From NCBI RefSeq assembly GCF_001083785.1, contig NZ_LAVL01000014.1, positions 1 through 64,000 of the forward strand: DNA of 64,000 bases, in the 5' to 3' direction. Origin of the DNA: Nonomuraea sp. SBT364 (GTDB taxonomy: Bacteria; Actinomycetota; Actinomycetes; Streptosporangiales; Streptosporangiaceae). The notes below the pieces were generated by a model. The model saw only the letters and a list, made by a program, of their open reading frames with translations. It did not search any database and was not told the DNA's origin. Shown piece after piece: positions 55,830 to 64,000 of this stretch (positions are counted from its first letter, which is position 1; every line of letters begins with the position of its first letter). The translations under genes were made by a program, and so were the position numbers.

Positions 55830-57035
55830 TCACTCGGCCAGCGACTCGGCGACCAGCCGCCAGATCTCGGCAGCCAGGGCCATGTTGCCGTTTCGCTGGG
55901 CCTGCTCGGCGAGCTCGCGCAGGCCGGCGAGCGCCGCGGCCTGCTCGCCCTCCAGGAGCAGCACGCGGTTGCGGAGCACGTCGAGCCTGATCCGGTCCTG
56001 GTAGGGCAGCAGGTCGTCGAAACCGACCAGCCGGTCCAGCAGCGCGCGCGCCTCGTCGGCGCGGCCGGTGATGACGGCCATGCGGGCGCGCACCGCCAGC
56101 AGCCGCTGCTCGATGGACGGCGCGCCCGCGAACGGCAGGGCCGCCTGGATTTCCGCCACGCGTCGCTGCGCGGCCTCCGTACGCGGCGGATCGGCCAGCA
56201 GGTCCAACCGGGCCGCGCTGATCCGCAGCCTCATCCACACCTCCAGGTCGTCCCGGCCGTCGAAGCCTTGGATCGCCCGGTCCATGAGCTCGGCCGCGAT
56301 GGCGCGGTCGCCCTGGCGGGCACGGACGCTGGCGGCGGTCCACAGGGCCTGCGCCCACTGCGGTCCGGAGCCCTCCTCGGCCGCCACGGCGAGCAACTCG
56401 TCGGTGTGACGCGCGGCGTCGGGGGTCCGCCCGGCCTCGGCCAGCGCCGAAACCAGGCTGAGCAGCGTCGAGGTCCGCACCCGTACGGGCAGTTTCTCGT
56501 TCTTCGCCAGCTCGTAGGCGCGCCCGGCCGCGTCGACGGCGCCGGTGATCTCACCGGTGTTGCGCATGCAGCGGGACAGCTCGGCCAGAACTCTGGCCTG
56601 AAGCTCGGGCAGCCCGATCCCGGCGCTGAGCGTGACCAGCTCGTCCAGGCACACCCGCTGCTCGGCGTACTCCTGTCTCCGGCGACGCCACTCGGCCACC
56701 CGCCAGAGCGCCTGCCAGCGCAGCAGCGGGTCCTCGCCCTCCGACGCCTTGAGGGCTTCGCTCAGCGTCTCGCCGGCCTCGTCCTGGTCCAGCGCGGTGG
56801 CCAGCGTCAGGGTCCGCGCGAGTGAAGTCGCCGTGGTCTCCGTGAGCTCCGCCGGGCTGATGCCGAGCTGTGCGGCCAGGTGCGCGACGGCCCGCTCGGT
56901 GGGCTGCCGCGCGCCGGACTCCAGCCGGGACAGATAGCCCTGCGACATGCCCTCACCGGCCAGCGCGGCGAGCGTCAGGCCGCGTTCGGTCCTCAGCTGT
57001 CTGAGTCGGCGGCCGAAGACTGGTTGCTCCAGCAT
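55830..57035 (-). CDS. XRE family regulator with TPR-like C-terminal domain
   Basis: This 401-aa regulator has an N-terminal helix-turn-helix (FGRRLRQLRTERGLTLAALA, MSQGYLSRLESGARQPTERA). The remainder is a long helical, Ala/Leu-rich region of about 310 residues with a ~40-residue periodicity that suggests tetratricopeptide repeats (AVDAAGRAYELAKNE, RADEARALLDRLVGF). This layout is common among streptomycete peptide- or ligand-sensing regulators. ATG 57035 follows GGGAGA; an upstream extension to 57101 is unlikely. It diverges from the DUF4097-hydrolase fusion across ~200 bp full of TTGCCA/TGGCAA sites, its probable operators. Confidence 0.88.
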   Translation of the reverse strand: MLEQPVFGRRLRQLRTERGLTLAALAGEGMSQGYLSRLESGARQPTERAVAHLAAQLGISPAELTETTATSLARTLTLATALDQDEAGETLSEALKASEGEDPLLRWQALWRVAEWRRRRQEYAEQRVCLDELVTLSAGIGLPELQARVLAELSRCMRNTGEITGAVDAAGRAYELAKNEKLPVRVRTSTLLSLVSALAEAGRTPDAARHTDELLAVAAEEGSGPQWAQALWTAASVRARQGDRAIAAELMDRAIQGFDGRDDLEVWMRLRISAARLDLLADPPRTEAAQRRVAEIQAALPFAGAPSIEQRLLAVRARMAVITGRADEARALLDRLVGFDDLLPYQDRIRLDVLRNRVLLLEGEQAAALAGLRELAEQAQRNGNMALAAEIWRLVAESLAE

Positions 57036-57149
57036 GTCGTGTCTCCCGGGGCATAGGGGGTTACGCGGTCGAGCGTAGCTCAGTTGCCCAGGAGCGGACA
57101 AACTGTTGCCAGATCACTGAGCGACCTGGCGGTCATTTAGGCAAATTGA

Positions 57150-57191
57150 TTTGGCAAAGAGTTGCCAAAAATGTGGCAAGCGGTCTAGCGT
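57150..57191 (+). promoter_or_regulatory. Promoter with TTTGGCAA-N4-TTGCCAAA operator
   Basis: Perfect 8-bp arms TTTGGCAA (57150-57157) and TTGCCAAA (57162-57169) surround AGAG, with a further TGGCAA at 57174-57179. The right arm contains a -35 box TTGCCA (57162-57167), 18 bp from the -10 box TAGCGT (57186-57191), upstream of the fusion gene. Additional TTGCC half-sites lie toward the regulator gene. Confidence 0.7.
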
Positions 57192-57232
57192 TGCTCTCGT
57201 TCGACCGACGACATGCCACACAGGAGCCCCCG

Positions 57233-58990
57233 ATGCAGACCTTCAACACCCCCGCCGCGATCGCCGCCGTCCTCGACATCCCCGCCGGGAACATCCGGTT
57301 CGCCGCCGCCGACCGCGCCGACACCACCGTCGAGATCCGCCCCGCCAGCGCCGCCAACAGCCGCGACGTCAAGGCCGCCGAGCGGGCCACGGTCGACTAC
57401 GCGGGCGGCGTCCTGCGGATCGGGGCCACCGCCGGGAACCAGTACTTCGGCCCCTCGGGCTCGATCGACGTGACCGTCCAGCTCCCCACCGGCTCCCGCG
57501 TCGAGGTGAAGGCCGCCAGCGCCACGTTCCGGGCCGACGGACGCCTGGGCGAGGTCGCGTACACCGGCTCGCACGGCGCCATCGAGATCGGCGAGGCCGA
57601 GAGCGTCCGCCTCACCACCGACGCGGGCGACGTCACCGTCGGCCGCCTGGCCGGCGACGCCCGGATCAGCACCGGCAAGGGCGGCGTCCGCGTCACCGAG
57701 GCCGAGCGCGGCACGCTCGTGCTGCGCACCGAGGCCGGCGACATCTCCGTCGGCGCCGCCGCCGGGGTCTCGGCCTCCCTGGACGCCGGGACCTCCTACG
57801 GCCGCGTCCACAACTCGCTCAGGAACGCCGGCGACACCCAGCTCACCATCCATGCCACCACCGCGTACGGCGACATCACCGCCCGCAGCCTCGAAGTCAT
57901 GACCCCCACCCCGCAGGACCGTCCGGAGCTGCGGGAGATCCTGCGGGACATGGCCGACGCCGGTTTCGTCGGGGTGACGCTGCGCGTCAACGACGAGCGC
58001 GGCGAGTGGACCGCCGCCGCCGGAGCGGTCGAGCTGGGCGGCGGCGACGAGCCGTCGGTCGACGGGCACGTCCGGATCGGCAGCAACACCAAGACCTTCA
58101 CCGCCACCGTGGTGCTGCGGCTCGTCGCCGAGGGCCGGATCGCATTGGACTCCCCGGTGTGCGACTACCTGCCCGAGTTCGGGCTGGACGAGCGGATCAC
58201 CGTACGCATGCTGCTGCAGCACACCAGCGGCGTGTTCAACTTCACCGGCGAGTACTACGAGGACGGCACGTTCAGGCCGGGCATCCCGGCCACCGTGGCG
58301 GGCCGGGAGTGGGCCGACAAGCGGTACACCACCTACCAGCCCGAAGAGCTGGTCCGTGTCGCGCTGGCCCTCCCTGCCCGCTTCGAGCCGGGCGCCGACT
58401 GGAGCTACTCCAACACCAACTACGTGCTGGCCCGCCTGCTCATCGAAAGGGTCACCGGCCGCCCGATCGCCGAGGAGATGCGGCGGCTGATCCTGGAGCC
58501 GCTCGGGCTGACCGGCACCGTCCAACCCACCAGCGAGACCGGCATCCCCGCCCCGCACGTCCACGCCTACTACCGCTACGAGCAGGACGGCCGGGAGACG
58601 GTGGTCGACGTCACCGAGCACAACCCGTCCTGGATCTCCAGCGGCGGCGACATGATCTCCACCACCCGGGACCTGCACACCTTCATCACCGCCCTGCTGA
58701 CAGGCAAGCTCCTGCCCGACGACCTGCTGGCCGAGATGTGCACCCCGGAAGCCAAGGCCGGCTACGGTCTCGGCCTCTTCGTCCAGCCGGCGCCCGGCGG
58801 CGGCACCCTCATCACCCACAACGGCGGCATGGCCGGCCACGCCGCCCTCATGTACAGCACCCCCGACGGCGGCACCACCCTCACCGCCGCACTCGCCTAC
58901 GTCGACGACCCCGCCATGTCCATGAGCGCGGCCTTCCAGCAGGCGACGCAGCGCCTCGTCGAGGCGGTGTTCGGCGGCGAGCGGGCCTGA
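57233..58990 (+). CDS. DUF4097-like beta-helix domain fused to class C serine hydrolase
   Basis: The 585-aa protein has two parts. Residues ~1-222 are a DUF4097/adhesin-like repeat region of short beta-strands and Gly turns (AYTGSHGAIEIGEAESVRL, TTDAGDVTVGRLAGDARIST, RTEAGDISVGAAAG). Residues ~225-585 are a class C beta-lactamase/D,D-peptidase domain with SxxK as SNTK (IGSNTKTFTATVVLRL), the Tyr motif YSNTNY and a late HNGGMAG (HxG-type third motif). There is no signal peptide, so it appears cytoplasmic. ATG 57233 follows CAGGAG. The two domains are normally separate proteins; the fusion is continuous with no frameshift seen. Expression is probably controlled by the divergent XRE/TPR regulator. 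Confidence 0.87.
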   Translation: MQTFNTPAAIAAVLDIPAGNIRFAAADRADTTVEIRPASAANSRDVKAAERATVDYAGGVLRIGATAGNQYFGPSGSIDVTVQLPTGSRVEVKAASATFRADGRLGEVAYTGSHGAIEIGEAESVRLTTDAGDVTVGRLAGDARISTGKGGVRVTEAERGTLVLRTEAGDISVGAAAGVSASLDAGTSYGRVHNSLRNAGDTQLTIHATTAYGDITARSLEVMTPTPQDRPELREILRDMADAGFVGVTLRVNDERGEWTAAAGAVELGGGDEPSVDGHVRIGSNTKTFTATVVLRLVAEGRIALDSPVCDYLPEFGLDERITVRMLLQHTSGVFNFTGEYYEDGTFRPGIPATVAGREWADKRYTTYQPEELVRVALALPARFEPGADWSYSNTNYVLARLLIERVTGRPIAEEMRRLILEPLGLTGTVQPTSETGIPAPHVHAYYRYEQDGRETVVDVTEHNPSWISSGGDMISTTRDLHTFITALLTGKLLPDDLLAEMCTPEAKAGYGLGLFVQPAPGGGTLITHNGGMAGHAALMYSTPDGGTTLTAALAYVDDPAMSMSAAFQQATQRLVEAVFGGERA

Positions 58991-58995
58991 GCGGG

Positions 58996-59053
58996 TGACG
59001 CGGACCCGGGGCCGAAGAGGGGCTAGTCCCTCATCGGTCCCGGGTCCGCGTCA
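58996..59053. terminator. 58-nt near-perfect palindrome after the fusion gene
   Basis: Fifteen-bp perfect arms (58996-59010 and 59039-59053, starting TGACGCGGACCCGGG) enclose a second stem (CCGA/TCGG) and an inner GAGGG/CCCTC loop stem. It begins 6 bp after the stop codon of the fusion gene and is followed by TTACC. A very strong terminator is the simplest reading. Confidence 0.8.
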
Positions 59054-59091
59054 TTACCGGTTCGGGGGTACATCACCGGGCTTGTTGCTGC

Positions 59092-59643
59092 TTGCGAAAG
59101 TCTGCCCTGGTGCCCGGCGTCCGCGCCACGGCGGCGCGGGCGGTCGAACATCGGCTCGTCGGCGCCCAGGAGTGGAAGACGCTCGTCGTGCCCGCCAAGC
59201 GCGCCCTCGTCCACCGGGCCGGGCTGGGGACCGTCGCGTGGGAGTGGGCGCCCGACTCGCGTGATCACGCGGTCCAAATCGAGATCAACCAGCCCGACGG
59301 GCTGCGGTCCACCGTCCTCTACTGCTTCAAGTGCGGGTATCCGCCGCCCGGCGCGGTGTCCGGCGTCGCCGCCGGGGACATCGCCCGTACGAACGGCGGC
59401 CCGCTCGCCGAACTGGTGGCCGACGCGCAGCTCGCGCCGGTGCGGGCCCGGTCTGGCGCGCAGGTCGCGCTCGTCAACAGGTACGACGTCCGGCAGACGA
59501 TGACCGGTGGCCAGCTCATGAAGCTGCCGGCCACGCCCAACCCGGCGGGTAGTCAGCGTTCGTGCCGCGCACGGCCGGGCGGTGCGGTTCCGTGGCGCGT
59601 GCTCGGGTGTCGAGGGAGAGGGGCGCTCGCCCTCAGGCGATGA
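59092..59643 (+). CDS. Hypothetical protein or gene remnant
   Basis: An open frame of 183 codons starts at TTG 59092 (GTG 59110 is possible), with no clear ribosome site. The stretch from about residue 20 to 145 reads like real protein (AQEWKTLVVPAKRALVHRAG, VAWEWAPDSRDHAVQIEINQ, a CxxC in LYCFKCGY). The last ~35 residues are Arg-rich and look like untranslated sequence. I recognise no family. It may be a truncated or degenerate gene. It overlaps the MarR gene convergently by 11 nt. Confidence 0.4.
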   Translation: MRKSALVPGVRATAARAVEHRLVGAQEWKTLVVPAKRALVHRAGLGTVAWEWAPDSRDHAVQIEINQPDGLRSTVLYCFKCGYPPPGAVSGVAAGDIARTNGGPLAELVADAQLAPVRARSGAQVALVNRYDVRQTMTGGQLMKLPATPNPAGSQRSCRARPGGAVPWRVLGCRGRGALALRR

Positions 59644-60019
59644 GGACCGGGGTGTCGTCGAAGATCTCGGCGAGGACGGCGCGCTGGGTGGGCAGCGCGG
59701 CCGCGTGCCGGGCGCGGCCCTCCTCGGTGATGCACACGAACACGCCGCGCCGGTCGGAGTCGCACGCGCCCCGGCTGACGAGCGCGGCCTTCTCCAGGCG
59801 GGCCACCACGCGCGAGAGCGCGCTCTGGCTCAGGTGAACCTCGTCGCACAGCTCCTGGATGCGCAGCTTCCTGTCGTGGTGGACCATCTGGTCAAGCACC
59901 TCGAACTCGCTGGGCCCCAGGCCGTGCTTGTCGCCCAGCTCCCGCTCCAGCATGCACATCGCCTTGGCGTGTTTCGCCAGGACGTAATGCCAGGTGCCGA
60001 CCACGTGCGCCTCGTCCAT
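59633..60019 (-). CDS. MarR family transcriptional regulator
   Basis: The 128-aa regulator has the MarR winged helix: GLGPSEFEVLDQMVHHDRKL, IQELCDEVHLSQSALSRVVA, RLEKAALVSRGACDSDRRGV with the wing, then [23 protein letters not shown] 60019 is chosen; upstream ATGs at 60076 and 60091 add an uncharacteristic leader that overlaps the operator palindromes. It diverges from an MFS exporter and most likely represses it, as in many MarR/efflux pairs. Substrates or inducers are probably small aromatic compounds. Confidence 0.9.
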   Translation of the reverse strand: MDEAHVVGTWHYVLAKHAKAMCMLERELGDKHGLGPSEFEVLDQMVHHDRKLRIQELCDEVHLSQSALSRVVARLEKAALVSRGACDSDRRGVFVCITEEGRARHAAALPTQRAVLAEIFDDTPVLIA

Positions 60020-60064
60020 GTCGCGGAGATTACCACTTGGCGAAAAATCATGCAACGGAATTAA

Positions 60065-60098
60065 ATGCGCTTGCATTAGATGCGGGTGCATGTATTGT
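60065..60098 (+). promoter_or_regulatory. Two MarR-type palindromes overlapping the MFS promoter
   Basis: ATGC-N4-GCAT occurs twice, at 60065-60076 and 60080-60091, 3 bp apart. They overlap a -35 box TTGCAT (60071-60076) and lie next to a -10 box TATTGT (60093-60098), 16 bp apart, just before the MFS ATG at 60107. The promoter spacing suggests a leaderless or very short-leader mRNA. Confidence 0.6.
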
Positions 60099-60106
60099 TC
60101 TGCTCC

Positions 60107-61510
60107 ATGTCCTCTTCCTCATCCCGCTGGAGCGCGCTCGCCGTGCTCTGTGCAGTGATCTTCCTTGACGCCCTGGACGTGTCGATGGTCGGCGTCGCGC
60201 TGCCGTCCATCCAGCACGAACTCGGGCTCTCCACCTCTTCTCTGCAGTGGGTTGTCAGCGGCTACGTGCTCGGATACGGCGGTCTTCTCCTGCTCGGGGG
60301 CAGGACCGCCGATCTGCTGGGGCGGCGCAGGGTGTTCCTGGTCGCACTGGCGGTGTTCGCTGTCGCGTCGTTGCTGGGTGGCCTGGTGGACGACGGCGCG
60401 CTGCTGATCGCGGCCCGCTTCGTCAAGGGCGTGGGCGCGGCCTTCACCGCGCCGGCCGCGTTGTCGATCATCACGACCACGTTCCCCGAGGGACCGCTGC
60501 GCAACAAGGCACTGAGCATCTTCACCGCCTGCGGCGCCAGCGGCTACTCCCTCGGGCTGGTGTTCTCCGGACTGCTCACCCAGCTCGACTGGCGCTACAC
60601 GATGCTGATGCCGGTGCCGGTCGCCGTCATCGCGCTGATCGCCGCGATCAAGGTGCTGCCGCGCAACGCCGAGGAGCGCGCCGAGGGCGGCCACGACCTG
60701 ATCGGCGCCACGCTGATCACCGCGTCGATGCTGCTGCTCGTCTTCACCGTGGTCCAGGCCCCCGAGGCCGGCTGGACCTCCGCGCGCACGATCGGCTCCC
60801 TGGTCGCCGTCGCCGCCCTGTTCGGGCTGTTCGTGCTGACCGAGCTCAGGCTCAGGCACCCGCTGGTGCGCCTGGGCATCCTGCGCTCCGGCCCGCTGGT
60901 GCGGGCCAACATCGGGCTGGTCGTCCTCATGGGCTCGTACGTGGCCTTCCAGTTCGTGGCCATGCAGTACTTCCAGAACCTGCTCGGCTGGTCCGCGCTC
61001 GGCACCGCGCTGGCGTTCCTGCCGGCGGGACTCCTGGTGGCGGTCACCTCGACCAAGATGGGCGACCTCGCCGACCGGTTCGGCACCGGCAAGCTCATCG
61101 TGGTCGGCGCGGCCGCGCTCGCCGGCGGCTACGCGATGTTCCTCGGCATCTCCAATACGCCCAGCCTCTACGGCCTGGTGATCCCCGGCATGGTGCTGCT
61201 CGGCATCGCGTTCGCGCTGTCGTTCCCGGCGCTGAACATCCAGGCCACCAACGGCGTCCCCGACGACGAGCAGGGGCTCGCCTCCGGGCTGCTCAACACC
61301 TCCGGCCAGGTGGGCGGCGCGATCGTGCTGGCCGTGGTCACCGCGGTGCTCACCTCGGGCGGCGGCGAGATCTCCATCGGCTCGCTGCGCGCGGCCATCC
61401 TGGTCTCGCTGGTGCTGGCCCTGGCCGGGCTGGCCATCGCGGCCACCGGCCTGCGCTCGCGCAAGGCGGTGCCCGCCGCCTCCGAGGCGAAGGCGTACGA
61501 GACCGTGTGA
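60107..61510 (+). CDS. MFS transporter, DHA2 (drug:H+ antiporter, 14-TMS) family
   Basis: This 467-aa protein has about 14 hydrophobic segments and DHA2 hallmarks: FLDALDVSMVGVALPSIQHE (motif D1), GYGGLLLLGGRTADLLGRRR (motif A), and later KMGDLADRFGTGKL. It should export drugs or metabolites with proton antiport. ATG 60107 lies 9 bp downstream of the -10 box with no ribosome site, so the transcript is probably leaderless; ATG 60080 lies inside the operator and is unlikely. It is regulated by the divergent MarR protein. Confidence 0.92.
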   Translation: MSSSSSRWSALAVLCAVIFLDALDVSMVGVALPSIQHELGLSTSSLQWVVSGYVLGYGGLLLLGGRTADLLGRRRVFLVALAVFAVASLLGGLVDDGALLIAARFVKGVGAAFTAPAALSIITTTFPEGPLRNKALSIFTACGASGYSLGLVFSGLLTQLDWRYTMLMPVPVAVIALIAAIKVLPRNAEERAEGGHDLIGATLITASMLLLVFTVVQAPEAGWTSARTIGSLVAVAALFGLFVLTELRLRHPLVRLGILRSGPLVRANIGLVVLMGSYVAFQFVAMQYFQNLLGWSALGTALAFLPAGLLVAVTSTKMGDLADRFGTGKLIVVGAAALAGGYAMFLGISNTPSLYGLVIPGMVLLGIAFALSFPALNIQATNGVPDDEQGLASGLLNTSGQVGGAIVLAVVTAVLTSGGGEISIGSLRAAILVSLVLALAGLAIAATGLRSRKAVPAASEAKAYETV

Positions 61511-61576
61511 CGTGCCGGTCCATGCCGATCCGTTAGCGCGCGCTTCGCGCGGCCGTCCCCGGGGCATCTGGGTGGC

Positions 61577-62182
61577 ATGGACGTGTCACCGCTCTTGAGG
61601 GCGGCCGCGGCGTGCGCGTGCGGGCTGGCGCTGGTGGCGTGCGGCACGCAGGGGCCGGGGACGGCCACCGCGGGGTCGCCTTCGGAGCGGGCCACGGCGG
61701 GATCGCCCGCGGGGCCGGAGTCGGGCACGCCCGCCCCCACGGCCCCCGCCGACCTGCCGACCAGCACCGCCGAGGTGGCCGTCGAGCGCGGCGGGGCCGA
61801 GCCCGCGCTGGTCACCGGGGTGCGCACCGGGCGGCACGACGGGTTCGACCGGGTGGTCGTCGACTTCGCCGGCCCGCTCCCCGGCTACACCGCCCAATGG
61901 GCCGACGAGCTCGTCCAGGACGGCTCCGGCGAGCCCATCGACCTGGACGGCGACGTCGCCCTCCACCTGCTGCTCACCCCGGCCGACGCGCACACCGAGG
62001 ACGGCGAGCCCACCTGGACCGCCGGGCCCGTCGCGGGATCGCTGGAGGTCGTCAGCCGCATCGTCAAGACCGGCGACTTCGAGGGCCGCGTCGGCATCGC
62101 CCTGGTCATGACGTCGCGGACGCCGTTCCGGGTCAAGGAGTACACCGGGCCCGGCCGCCTGGTCGTCGACGTGCGACACTGA
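61577..62182 (+). CDS. AMIN-like domain lipoprotein
   Basis: The 201-aa protein has a lipoprotein signal with lipobox LVAC (Cys22), a Thr/Pro/Ser-rich linker (~25-70) and a C-terminal beta domain with DGFDRVVVDFAGPLPGYTAQ and a final EYTGPGRLVVDVRH, matching the AMIN-like domain found in actinobacterial lipoproteins. It is exposed on the cell surface and may bind glycan. It is followed after 4 bp by a cupin gene, so the two are probably co-transcribed with add. Confidence 0.85.
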   Translation: MDVSPLLRAAAACACGLALVACGTQGPGTATAGSPSERATAGSPAGPESGTPAPTAPADLPTSTAEVAVERGGAEPALVTGVRTGRHDGFDRVVVDFAGPLPGYTAQWADELVQDGSGEPIDLDGDVALHLLLTPADAHTEDGEPTWTAGPVAGSLEVVSRIVKTGDFEGRVGIALVMTSRTPFRVKEYTGPGRLVVDVRH

Positions 62183-62186
62183 CCTG

Positions 62187-62540
62187 GTGGTGAGAAAGAT
62201 CGAAGGACCCACGCGGATCCCGGTGCCCGGCGGCAAGACCATCGAGGAGCACGTCGGCCGCGTCAACAGCGGCGACGAGGCGATCTCCATCGCCCACATG
62301 GTCGCCCCGCCCGGCTGGGACGAGCCCGCCCAGACGCCCGCGTTCACCGAATACACCGTCGTGCTGCGCGGCACCGTCCGGGTCGAGCACGCCGGCGGCG
62401 TCACCGAGGTATCGGCCGGTCAGACGCTCGTGACCGAGCCCGGCGAGAAGATCCGTTACAGCACCGGGCCCGAAGGGGCCGAATACATCGCGGTCTGCCT
62501 GCCCGCCTTCAGCCCCGAGTCCGTCAACCGGGAGGCGTAG
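62187..62540 (+). CDS. Cupin domain protein
   Basis: The 117-aa protein is a single small cupin: [20 protein letters not shown] and [20 protein letters not shown] form the two beta-barrel motifs, but the usual metal-binding His pairs are largely absent (only Glu and Thr at those places). It may therefore bind a ligand without being a metal enzyme. GTG 62187 (or 62190) starts 4 bp after the lipoprotein gene. It precedes adenosine deaminase by 17 bp. Function unknown. Confidence 0.85.
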   Translation: MVRKIEGPTRIPVPGGKTIEEHVGRVNSGDEAISIAHMVAPPGWDEPAQTPAFTEYTVVLRGTVRVEHAGGVTEVSAGQTLVTEPGEKIRYSTGPEGAEYIAVCLPAFSPESVNREA

Positions 62541-62557
62541 CCCCATATCATGGGCGG

Positions 62558-63631
62558 ATGAGCCCCACGTACGAGGAGATCCGGCGCGCGCCCAAGGTGC
62601 TGCTGCACGACCATCTCGACGGTGGTCTCCGGGCTGAGACCATCGTGGAGCTGGCGCGCGAGAGCGGTTACGACCGGCTGCCGGTGAGCGACCCAGACGA
62701 GCTGCGGCGCTGGTTCGAGGAGGCGGCCGACTCGGGGTCGCTGGAGCGCTACCTGGAGACGTTCGAGCACACCGTCGGCGTCATGCAGACCCGCGAGTCA
62801 CTCGTCCGGGTGGCCGCCGAATGCGCCGAAGACCTGGCCGCCGACGGCGTCGTCTACGCCGAGGTGCGCTTCGCGCCCGAGCAGCACACCACCCTCGGGC
62901 TGAGCCTCGACGAGGTGGTCCAGGCCGTGCTGGAGGGATTCCGGCAGGGCTCCGAAGGGCGCGGCATCCGGATCGGCACGCTGCTGACCGCGATGCGGCA
63001 CATGGCCCGCTCGATGGAGATCGCCGAGCTGGCCGTGCGCTACCGCGACGTGGGCGTGGCCGGGTTCGACATCGCCGGGGCCGAGGCGGGCTACCCGCCC
63101 ACGCGGCATCTCGACGCGTTCGAATACCTGCAGCGCGAGAACGCGCACTTCACCATCCACGCCGGCGAGGCGTTCGGGCTGCCGTCGATCTGGCAGGCCA
63201 TCCAGTGGTGCGGCGCCGACCGGCTCGGGCACGGGGTGCGTATCATCGACGACATCTCCGTGGCCGAGGACGGCACCGCCAAGCTGGGCCGGCTCGCCGC
63301 CTACGTGCGTGACAAGCGCATCCCGCTGGAGATGTGCCCGACCTCCAACCTGCAGACCGGGGCCGCCGACTCGATCGCCGCGCACCCGATCGGGCTGCTG
63401 CGCCGGCTCCACTTCCGGGTCACGGTCAACACGGACAACCGGTTGATGAGCTCGACCAGCGTGACGCAGGAGTTCGCCAAGCTGGTGGAGGCGTTCGACT
63501 ACGGGTGGGACGACCTGCAGTGGTTCGCGGTCAACGCGATGAAGTCCGCGTTCCTGCCGTTCGACGAGCGGCTGGCGCTCATCAACGGCGTGATCAAGCC
63601 CGGGTTCGCCCAGCTGAAGTGGCAGCCGTGA
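62558..63631 (+). CDS. add: Adenosine deaminase
   Basis: The 357-aa enzyme has the metal-binding HDHLDGGLR (His17, His19), HAGEAFG with the catalytic Glu region, the conserved GHGVRI and a late NTDNRLMS, all as in streptomycete adenosine deaminases. It converts adenosine and deoxyadenosine to inosine forms. It complements the cdd/deoA nucleoside operon 7 kb upstream. The ATG follows a CATGGGCGG stretch. The stop overlaps the next GTG as GTGA. Confidence 0.95.
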   Translation: MSPTYEEIRRAPKVLLHDHLDGGLRAETIVELARESGYDRLPVSDPDELRRWFEEAADSGSLERYLETFEHTVGVMQTRESLVRVAAECAEDLAADGVVYAEVRFAPEQHTTLGLSLDEVVQAVLEGFRQGSEGRGIRIGTLLTAMRHMARSMEIAELAVRYRDVGVAGFDIAGAEAGYPPTRHLDAFEYLQRENAHFTIHAGEAFGLPSIWQAIQWCGADRLGHGVRIIDDISVAEDGTAKLGRLAAYVRDKRIPLEMCPTSNLQTGAADSIAAHPIGLLRRLHFRVTVNTDNRLMSSTSVTQEFAKLVEAFDYGWDDLQWFAVNAMKSAFLPFDERLALINGVIKPGFAQLKWQP

Positions 63632-64000
63632 AACAGGTCTTCCGGTCCAGGACCGCGTTCGTGCTCGGCTGGGTGTGGGTCGCGTTCGTCGCCTTCAACG
63701 TGTGGGACCTGACCGCCCGCTACAACGGCAAGGCGTCCATGGTGGCGCTGGCCGTGCTGGGCGTGCTCACCGCGCTCGTCTACGTCGTCGCCATCCGGCC
63801 GGCCACCGTGTTCACCGAGGAGGGGCTGGTGGGGCGCAACCCGCTGCGCACCACGGTGGTGCCGTGGGCGTCGGTGCGCGAGGTGACGGTCTCCCACTCG
63901 ATCAACGTCGACCACGGCGAGGACCGGGTCCTGCGGCTGTGGACGCCGATGAGCTCGGCCCGCGAGCGGGCCAGGGCCCAGCGCCGGGGGCAGGCGGTGA
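63628..64000 (+). CDS. PH domain-containing membrane protein, N-terminal part (runs off window)
   Basis: From GTG 63628, which overlaps the add stop, an open frame continues to the window end (124 codons). It encodes two membrane segments ([17 protein letters not shown] and [18 protein letters not shown]). A beta-rich start of a bacterial PH-like domain follows ([20 protein letters not shown] and [12 protein letters not shown]). The 3' end lies outside. Its role is unknown; it is likely co-transcribed with add. Confidence 0.8.
   Translation, partial: MKQVFRSRTAFVLGWVWVAFVAFNVWDLTARYNGKASMVALAVLGVLTALVYVVAIRPATVFTEEGLVGRNPLRTTVVPWASVREVTVSHSINVDHGEDRVLRLWTPMSSARERARAQRRGQAV

Noticed and set aside
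57073..57105. A tRNA-like stretch (GTAGCTCAGTTGCCCAGGAGC)
   Set aside because: It resembles a tRNA D-arm but there is no matching acceptor stem, anticodon arm or T-arm; it is part of the regulator's promoter region.

Overview
The window is high-GC DNA with dense, codon-biased genes on both strands, GTG and TTG starts, frequent 4-nt ATGA/GTGA overlaps and many convergent 3' overlaps. Together with lipoproteins, FHA/LuxR regulators, PknB-type kinases, a DUF3017-like protein next to isocitrate dehydrogenase and an SCO4848-like protein next to a D-Ala-D-Ala carboxypeptidase, this points to a filamentous actinomycete chromosome. Streptosporangiaceae (Nonomuraea-like) is my best guess, from general appearance only. 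I see no rRNA, tRNA, CRISPR array, intact insertion sequence or prophage.

Region 1 (1-11.9 kb) looks like a catabolic island. It holds an SDR fragment, an MHS-type MFS transporter, a C45 Ntn-hydrolase, a cytoplasmic PuuE-type deacetylase/imidase and a second SDR. On the other strand are a LuxR-HTH/ligand-binding fusion regulator, a benzoylformate-decarboxylase-like ThDP enzyme and a four-gene SsuABC/TauABC-like ABC importer. An IclR (PcaR-type) regulator diverges from the importer, with a PcaR-like operator between them. An amide, imide or aromatic substrate is inferred.

Region 2 (11.9-18.8 kb) is accessory. An IS30-HTH/GbsR fusion regulator diverges from a class C serine hydrolase. Two GntR/UTRA genes, one lacking its DNA-binding domain, then precede a compact graspetide RiPP cluster: a 75-aa precursor (tgmA), an ATP-grasp maturase (tgmB) and a PIMT-like methyltransferase (tgmC). 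This is the strongest candidate for an uncharacterised product in the window.

Region 3 (18.8-24.5 kb) is a murein-recycling locus: RpiR/MurR regulator, NagZ, a divergent secreted GH10-like hydrolase and AnmK, followed by an FHA-HTH regulator. Region 4 (24.7-45 kb) is mostly core genome: citrate synthase, DUF3017-like protein, icd, a lipoprotein deacetylase, beta-propeller proteins, DUF5996 and SUKH proteins, a Ser/Thr kinase fused to a solute-binding domain, mdh, galE, a CNNM/HlyC protein, trpS, a DUF2975/XRE pair with a large palindromic operator, a YihY protein, a D,D-carboxypeptidase, an SCO4848-like protein and a PGM1-type ATP-grasp ligase.

Region 5 (45.5-64 kb) holds an M20 amidohydrolase, a secreted S15 peptidase and a seamless nucleoside uptake/salvage operon (BMP lipoprotein, double ATPase, two permeases, cdd, deoA). 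Next come an XRE/TPR regulator divergent from a DUF4097-beta-lactamase fusion, a MarR/MFS efflux pair, an AMIN-like lipoprotein, a cupin, adenosine deaminase and the start of a PH-domain membrane protein that runs off the window.
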